Made by a program: the position numbers and the translations under genes. The notes under the pieces were generated by a model. It did no database searches. It was not told the origin of the DNA and saw nothing but the letters and a program-made list of their open reading frames with translations. A stretch of DNA of 64,000 nucleotides, taken from assembly GCF_021531815.1 (NCBI RefSeq), contig NZ_JADYUM010000014.1, positions 1-64,000 of the forward strand. The letters run 5' to 3'. Positions 60,827 through 64,000 of the stretch are shown one piece after another; position 1 is the stretch's first letter, and each line of letters begins with the position of its first letter. The stretch comes from Pseudoflavonifractor phocaeensis (lineage in GTDB: Bacteria > Bacillota > Clostridia > Oscillospirales > Oscillospiraceae).

Positions 60827-61441
60827 TTACTTCCCACTCCCTTCACCGTAGTCAATGTGGCTGAGATCAAGCTGCTCCTGAGCCAGGGACTCCTCAATGG
60901 CGAGCTCCGCCTCGCTCTTGGACTCCTGCAGCATCTTTTCCGTATACTTTTTATCGCCCTTGAGTACCATGATCTCCTCATAGATCTCCATCAGGGCATA
61001 GGCAAGGATAATAACCAAAAAGACCACATAGGGGAAAAACACCACGGTCTTGGGCCACTTCAGCAGGGTAGTCACCTGCTGGCGCTCCATCAGGCCCCAG
61101 ATGTAGTTCAGGGAAGGCAGGAAGGTGATCAGGAAGGTAAAGGTGATCAAAATATTGCCCAGCATGGCGGTGATCGCCTTGCCCTTGATCCCCAGATTGT
61201 CATAGACCAGAGTAAACGTAACGTGGCCCTTCACCCGCTGGGCATAGCAAGCGCCCAGCATGACCAGCCACAGGAAGCAGGACTGCTCCACTTCGGTGGT
61301 CCAGGCCTGGGGAGCGCGCATGACATAGCGCATGCATACCTGGAATACAAATACCACGAACAGGATCACAAATGCGGCGGCGGGGATGTATTGTTCCACG
61401 CAGTTGCGGATAAATCCGCCCACCTTTTTCATCAAATTCAA
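60827..61441 (-). CDS. TRAP transporter small permease subunit (DctQ family), second system
   Basis: A 204-residue DctQ. Four membrane helices are visible (YIPAAAFVILFVVFVFQVCMRYVM first), with TTEVEQSCFLWLVMLGACYAQ as the conserved loop. It ends with a charged tail and touches the DctM gene. Confidence 0.92.
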   Translation of the reverse strand: MNLMKKVGGFIRNCVEQYIPAAAFVILFVVFVFQVCMRYVMRAPQAWTTEVEQSCFLWLVMLGACYAQRVKGHVTFTLVYDNLGIKGKAITAMLGNILITFTFLITFLPSLNYIWGLMERQQVTTLLKWPKTVVFFPYVVFLVIILAYALMEIYEEIMVLKGDKKYTEKMLQESKSEAELAIEESLAQEQLDLSHIDYGEGSGK

Positions 61442-61461
61442 CTCCTCTCAGCACAAACAGA

Positions 61462-61490
61462 CTGGGGACCGGGGAATGCCCGGTCCCCAG
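61462..61490 (-). promoter_or_regulatory. Intercistronic hairpin between dctP-like and dctQ-like genes (second system)
   Basis: CTGGGGACCGGG and CCCGGTCCCCAG form a 12-bp perfect stem with a 5-nt loop and no T run, in the same place as the hairpin at 13353. Confidence 0.65.
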
Positions 61491-61503
61491 CGGAGGTAAG
61501 CAA

Positions 61504-62586
61504 TTACGCCATAGCCTGGATCTCAGCCAGCAGGTCCTTATCCCAGCTGTCGGAGATGGGGTCGTTCAGGTAGGTCTCCAGGACGTGGTCAGCGAAGGCG
61601 GGCACATCAGCCTCATAGATCTTCAGGCCCTGCTCCTTCAGGAAGTCCTGGACCTCGGCCTCCACCTTCAGGTTCTGGTCGTCGCAGGTCTTGCGGGCGG
61701 CCTCAACGGCCTCCATGACCCAGCCCTTCTGGGTGTCGGTCAGCTTGTTCCAGGTGTTCAGGTTGATGGTGGGCCACACAGAGTCCACCAGGTGGTTGGT
61801 CAGGGAGATGGACTTCTGGACCTCATAGAACTTGGCGGACTTGACGGTGGGCAAGGGGTTGTCCTGGCCGTCAACGGTGCCGGTCTGCAGGGCCAGATAC
61901 AGGTCATTGAAGCCGATGGCGGTGGGGTTGGCGCCCATGGCCTTGCCCAGGAACACCCAGGCGTCGGAGTTGGGCATACGCAGGTTGATGCCGTTCAGGT
62001 CCTCAGGGGTCTTGATCTGCTTGTCCTCGGACAGGGAAACCTCGCGGGTGCCCAGGTAGAAGGCGCCCAGGGGCAGGATGCCCTGCTCGTCGGCGATCTT
62101 CTGGAAGACCTGCTTGCCGATGTCGCCGTTCAGCACCTTGGTCATGTGCTCATAGCTCTGGAACACATAGCCGGCGGTGAACATGGAGACCCAGGGGGAG
62201 CCGTCGGTCAGCCAAGAGGCGGAAGAGTAGATCATGTCCACGTCGCCGTTCTTCAGGGCGTCGTGCTCGGTGTCCTGGCCGTACAGGGTACCGGAGTCGT
62301 AGCAGTCCACAGTGATGTTGCCGCCGGAGATGGACTCCAGGGTCTCCTTGAAGGTCTTCTGGGCCATGCCGTGGGCATCGGTGGGCACGGCGGCGATAGA
62401 GAAGGTCAGGGTGATGGGATCGCCCACATCCTCACCGGCGCTGGCGGAACCGGCGCTGGCAGCGGAGCCGGTGCTGGCGGCAGCGCCGGAGTTAGAGGCG
62501 GTCTTATTGCCGCCGCAGGAGGCCAGCAGGCCAACCACCATAACGGCGCTCAGGGCGAGGGCAAGAGTTCTTTTCCAGGATTTCAT
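61504..62586 (-). CDS. TRAP transporter substrate-binding lipoprotein (DctP family), second system
   Basis: A 360-residue binding protein. The signal peptide (KRTLALALSAVMVVGLLASC) ends in a lipobox cysteine, followed by a Ala/Ser/Gly-rich linker. GGNITVDCYDSGTLYGQDTEH, LNGINLRMPNSDAW (Arg of the carboxylate site) and LQTGTVDGQDNPLP are DctP motifs. AAGGAGG precedes the ATG. First gene of the second catabolic operon, downstream of the IclR gene. Confidence 0.94.
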   Translation of the reverse strand: MKSWKRTLALALSAVMVVGLLASCGGNKTASNSGAAASTGSAASAGSASAGEDVGDPITLTFSIAAVPTDAHGMAQKTFKETLESISGGNITVDCYDSGTLYGQDTEHDALKNGDVDMIYSSASWLTDGSPWVSMFTAGYVFQSYEHMTKVLNGDIGKQVFQKIADEQGILPLGAFYLGTREVSLSEDKQIKTPEDLNGINLRMPNSDAWVFLGKAMGANPTAIGFNDLYLALQTGTVDGQDNPLPTVKSAKFYEVQKSISLTNHLVDSVWPTINLNTWNKLTDTQKGWVMEAVEAARKTCDDQNLKVEAEVQDFLKEQGLKIYEADVPAFADHVLETYLNDPISDSWDKDLLAEIQAMA

Positions 62587-62688
62587 TGTCGTTTTTCCTC
62601 CTTGATTCTCAGATCAGATTGGGGTATCTATTTCCAGCCGCGGCAGGTCTGCCTCGGCAATTGGAACAAATTTTCATACGCGCCGCGC

Positions 62689-63459
62689 TCAGTGGTAGAT
62701 ACGCTCTTTCATTTGAAGGGCAATATTCTTCAGAATACCCGCACACTCCAACAGCTTCTCATCTGTCATCACGTCGCAGGGGCCGGAGGTGCTGATCCCG
62801 GCTACCAACTGCCCCGACCCGTTATACACCGGAACTCCCACGCAGCGGATGTTGGTGTGGTGCTCCATGTTGTCAATGGCAAAGCCCCGCCGTTTGATGT
62901 TGCGCAGCTCGTCAATGATGTCCTCCCGGTCAGTCAGGGTATTGGGGGTATATTTGATGGGGTGTTCCGGGATCCGGTCCATCCATTCCTCCTCCGGCAT
63001 GGCGGCCAGGATCGCCTTCCCGATTCCGGCGCTGCACAGGGGGACATTCTCCCCCAGGATCTCCCGGTAGGGAATCTCGTGCATCCGGTCCACCGGATGG
63101 GCCACATATAAGTACAGGACCTTGTCTCCGTAGGGCACGCCGAAGTAGACGATCTGGTCGGTCAGATTGGCGGCTTTCAGGACCAGGTCATAAATCGCCT
63201 TGGGATAACCCAGGTTCTGGTTGATGATAAAGGCAAATTCCAGCAGCTTGAGCCCCAGGGTATATTTCTTGTTGGGGAGCTGGATAATATATCCCATCTG
63301 CTCAAAGGTGGAGATGATGCTGTGGGCATTGGACTTGGCCATATCCAGCTTTTCCGCCAATTCCGTGACACCCCACTCCGGTTCCTGAATGGTAAAACAC
63401 TCCAGCAGGCGCAGCGCTTTTGCCAGCGATTTCACCTTGGGAACCTGTCCGTTTGCCAC
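62689..63459 (-). CDS. IclR family transcriptional regulator
   Basis: A 256-residue regulator. The N-terminal winged helix (SLAKALRLLECFTIQEPEWGVTELAEKLDMAKSNAHSIISTFEQMGYI) and the C-terminal ligand domain (PLCSAGIGKAILAAMPEEE, GVPVYNGSGQLVAGISTSGP) are typical. A GTG start at 63459 follows AACGAGGTG; an ATG at 63492 is open but lacks a site and would swallow the operator. It probably controls its own gene and the TRAP operon 100 bp downstream. Confidence 0.9.
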   Translation of the reverse strand: MANGQVPKVKSLAKALRLLECFTIQEPEWGVTELAEKLDMAKSNAHSIISTFEQMGYIIQLPNKKYTLGLKLLEFAFIINQNLGYPKAIYDLVLKAANLTDQIVYFGVPYGDKVLYLYVAHPVDRMHEIPYREILGENVPLCSAGIGKAILAAMPEEEWMDRIPEHPIKYTPNTLTDREDIIDELRNIKRRGFAIDNMEHHTNIRCVGVPVYNGSGQLVAGISTSGPCDVMTDEKLLECAGILKNIALQMKERIYH

Positions 63460-63473
63460 TGTTTTTTCACCTC

Positions 63474-63535
63474 GTTCTGTAATGCAGAACATTTTTCTTT
63501 TTATTTATTTTATCAAATCTTCGCAAAAATCGCAA
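63474..63535 (-). promoter_or_regulatory. Promoter and operator of the IclR gene
   Basis: TTGCGA (63535-63530) and TAAAAT (63512-63507) with 17 bp between. Downstream GTTCTGTAATGCAGAAC (63474-63490) is a 6-bp inverted repeat around 5 bases, placed to block the start of transcription. No gene lies between here and 63817. Confidence 0.65.
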
Positions 63536-63756
63536 GTTTTTTGTGCGAGTTTCACAATTTTTGTTGATTGTTTACATGCAATATGTCTTTTTTCTTCTTC
63601 AGATTCTCTATGAGCGAATTTCAAAATCCTATTTTTGTGCGATTACATCTCCCTTTCAAAACGGAACCTTTTCCCGTTTTTGACACCTCCATACCGCGGG
63701 GAAAGAGGGCTGGAAGACGCCCCGGCCAAGCCAGCCATTCCGGGTATAAACGTCAA

Positions 63757-63785
63757 CAGGACGCAGCAAAAGATGCCGCGTCCTG
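63757..63785 (-). terminator. Hairpin after the VWA-like gene
   Basis: CAGGACGC and GCGTCCTG with GC-rich inner pairs form a stem about 32 bp after the stop codon at 63817. The minus-strand tail is not T-rich, so termination is likely but not certain. Confidence 0.6.
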
Positions 63786-63816
63786 TTCGCGAATGCAGAT
63801 GGTATCCCGCGTGGAA

Positions 63817-64000
63817 CTACCTGGTGAGCAGTTTCTTCATTCCATCCTCCAGGCCCTCCACGGTAAGCGGATACATGGGGAACAGGTCCGCGATGGTATC
63901 ATAGCTGTAGCTCCACTCCTCGCCCCACTCGGGACGGTCTCCGGGGTTGAGCCAGATAATATTCCGGTACTGCTCCCGGAACAGCTTCAGCCACTCCAGG
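63817..64000 (-). CDS. VWA/CoxE-like protein, C-terminal part (continues beyond the window)
   Basis: Sixty-one codons are visible. They include NIIWLNPGDRPEWGEEWSY, then DTIADLFPMYPLTVEGLEDGM, and end KKLLTR. WLNP..W followed by the FPMYPLTxEGL motif is the end of CoxE-like VWA-domain proteins that pair with MoxR ATPases. The rest of the gene is outside. Confidence 0.65.
   Translation of the reverse strand, partial: LEWLKLFREQYRNIIWLNPGDRPEWGEEWSYSYDTIADLFPMYPLTVEGLEDGMKKLLTR

Noticed and set aside
59318-61573. A 751-codon plus-strand open frame opposite the TRAP permease genes
   Set aside because: Its translation is rich in His, Gln, Gly and Asp, typical of antisense membrane-protein genes. 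The minus-strand genes are clear.
61585-63111. A 508-codon plus-strand frame opposite the DctP and IclR genes
   Set aside because: Same kind of shadow; it spans two unrelated minus-strand genes and an operator region.

Overview
The flanks of this window look like the chromosome of a G+C-rich, spore-forming gut Clostridia (Oscillospiraceae type, such as Flavonifractor or Lawsonibacter relatives). The grounds are a partial spore-coat morphogenesis gene yabP at the left edge, a LexA with Gram-positive SOS-type operators, DUF975 and beta-CASP proteins, strong AGGAGG ribosome sites and two three-part TRAP transporters. This placement rests on gene content only.

Left flank (1-16.6 kb): yabP, a Cof-type HAD phosphatase, a beta-CASP metallo-hydrolase, a DUF975 membrane protein, lexA, a split chromate transporter and ychF. 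A catabolic locus follows. A TRAP transporter, an enolase-superfamily dehydratase, a 2-hydroxyacid dehydrogenase, an NhaC-type antiporter and a VOC protein run leftward. A FadR-type regulator and a short-chain dehydrogenase run rightward. Three TTGTnnGACA-like sites lie in the divergent intergenic region. This resembles uptake and oxidation of a sugar acid or hydroxy acid.

Mobile island (about 16.7-52.0 kb): base composition drops and the genes change character. The island splits a tRNA-Arg(CCU) gene at its anticodon loop. The 5' half is at 16681-16720, the 3' half at 52024-52068, and the 8-bp core CTCCTAAG is at both junctions. The left end also carries two more tRNA-Arg 5' halves and one intact tRNA-Arg(CCU), which probably replaces the broken gene. 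The backbone is a decayed Tn1549/CTn-like conjugative element. It has a RepA_N initiator, ParA, a ParB fused in frame to the end of a CD1107/DUF4366 protein, a topoisomerase III start joined to a relaxase lacking its N-terminus, a LexA-like repressor, zinc-ribbon and ParB-like accessory proteins, a MazF toxin, a four-repeat excisionase-like protein and a tyrosine integrase. No conjugation pore genes remain.

The cargo (25.3-44.3 kb) is a closely packed run of genes that looks like a compound anti-phage operon. It holds an SF1 helicase, DrmA-like and DrmB-like DISARM core proteins, a NERD-SF1 helicase, a D12-class adenine methylase and a DGQHR (DndB-like) protein. These are followed by a WYL regulator, a PLD-nuclease/SF2-helicase/DUF3427 protein, a fused NUDIX-methyltransferase and an HNH endonuclease. 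DISARM drmC, drmD and drmE are not recognised, so this is a variant or a composite system.

Right flank (52-64 kb): a GltS-aminopeptidase operon under a GntR regulator, and an Rrf2 regulator preceded by a promoter and an unusual run of four hairpins. Then comes a second sugar-acid locus (RbsD/FucU, SIS protein, ribokinase-like kinase, DapA/NanA-family lyase, TRAP transporter, IclR regulator), and the tail of a VWA/CoxE-like protein at the right edge.
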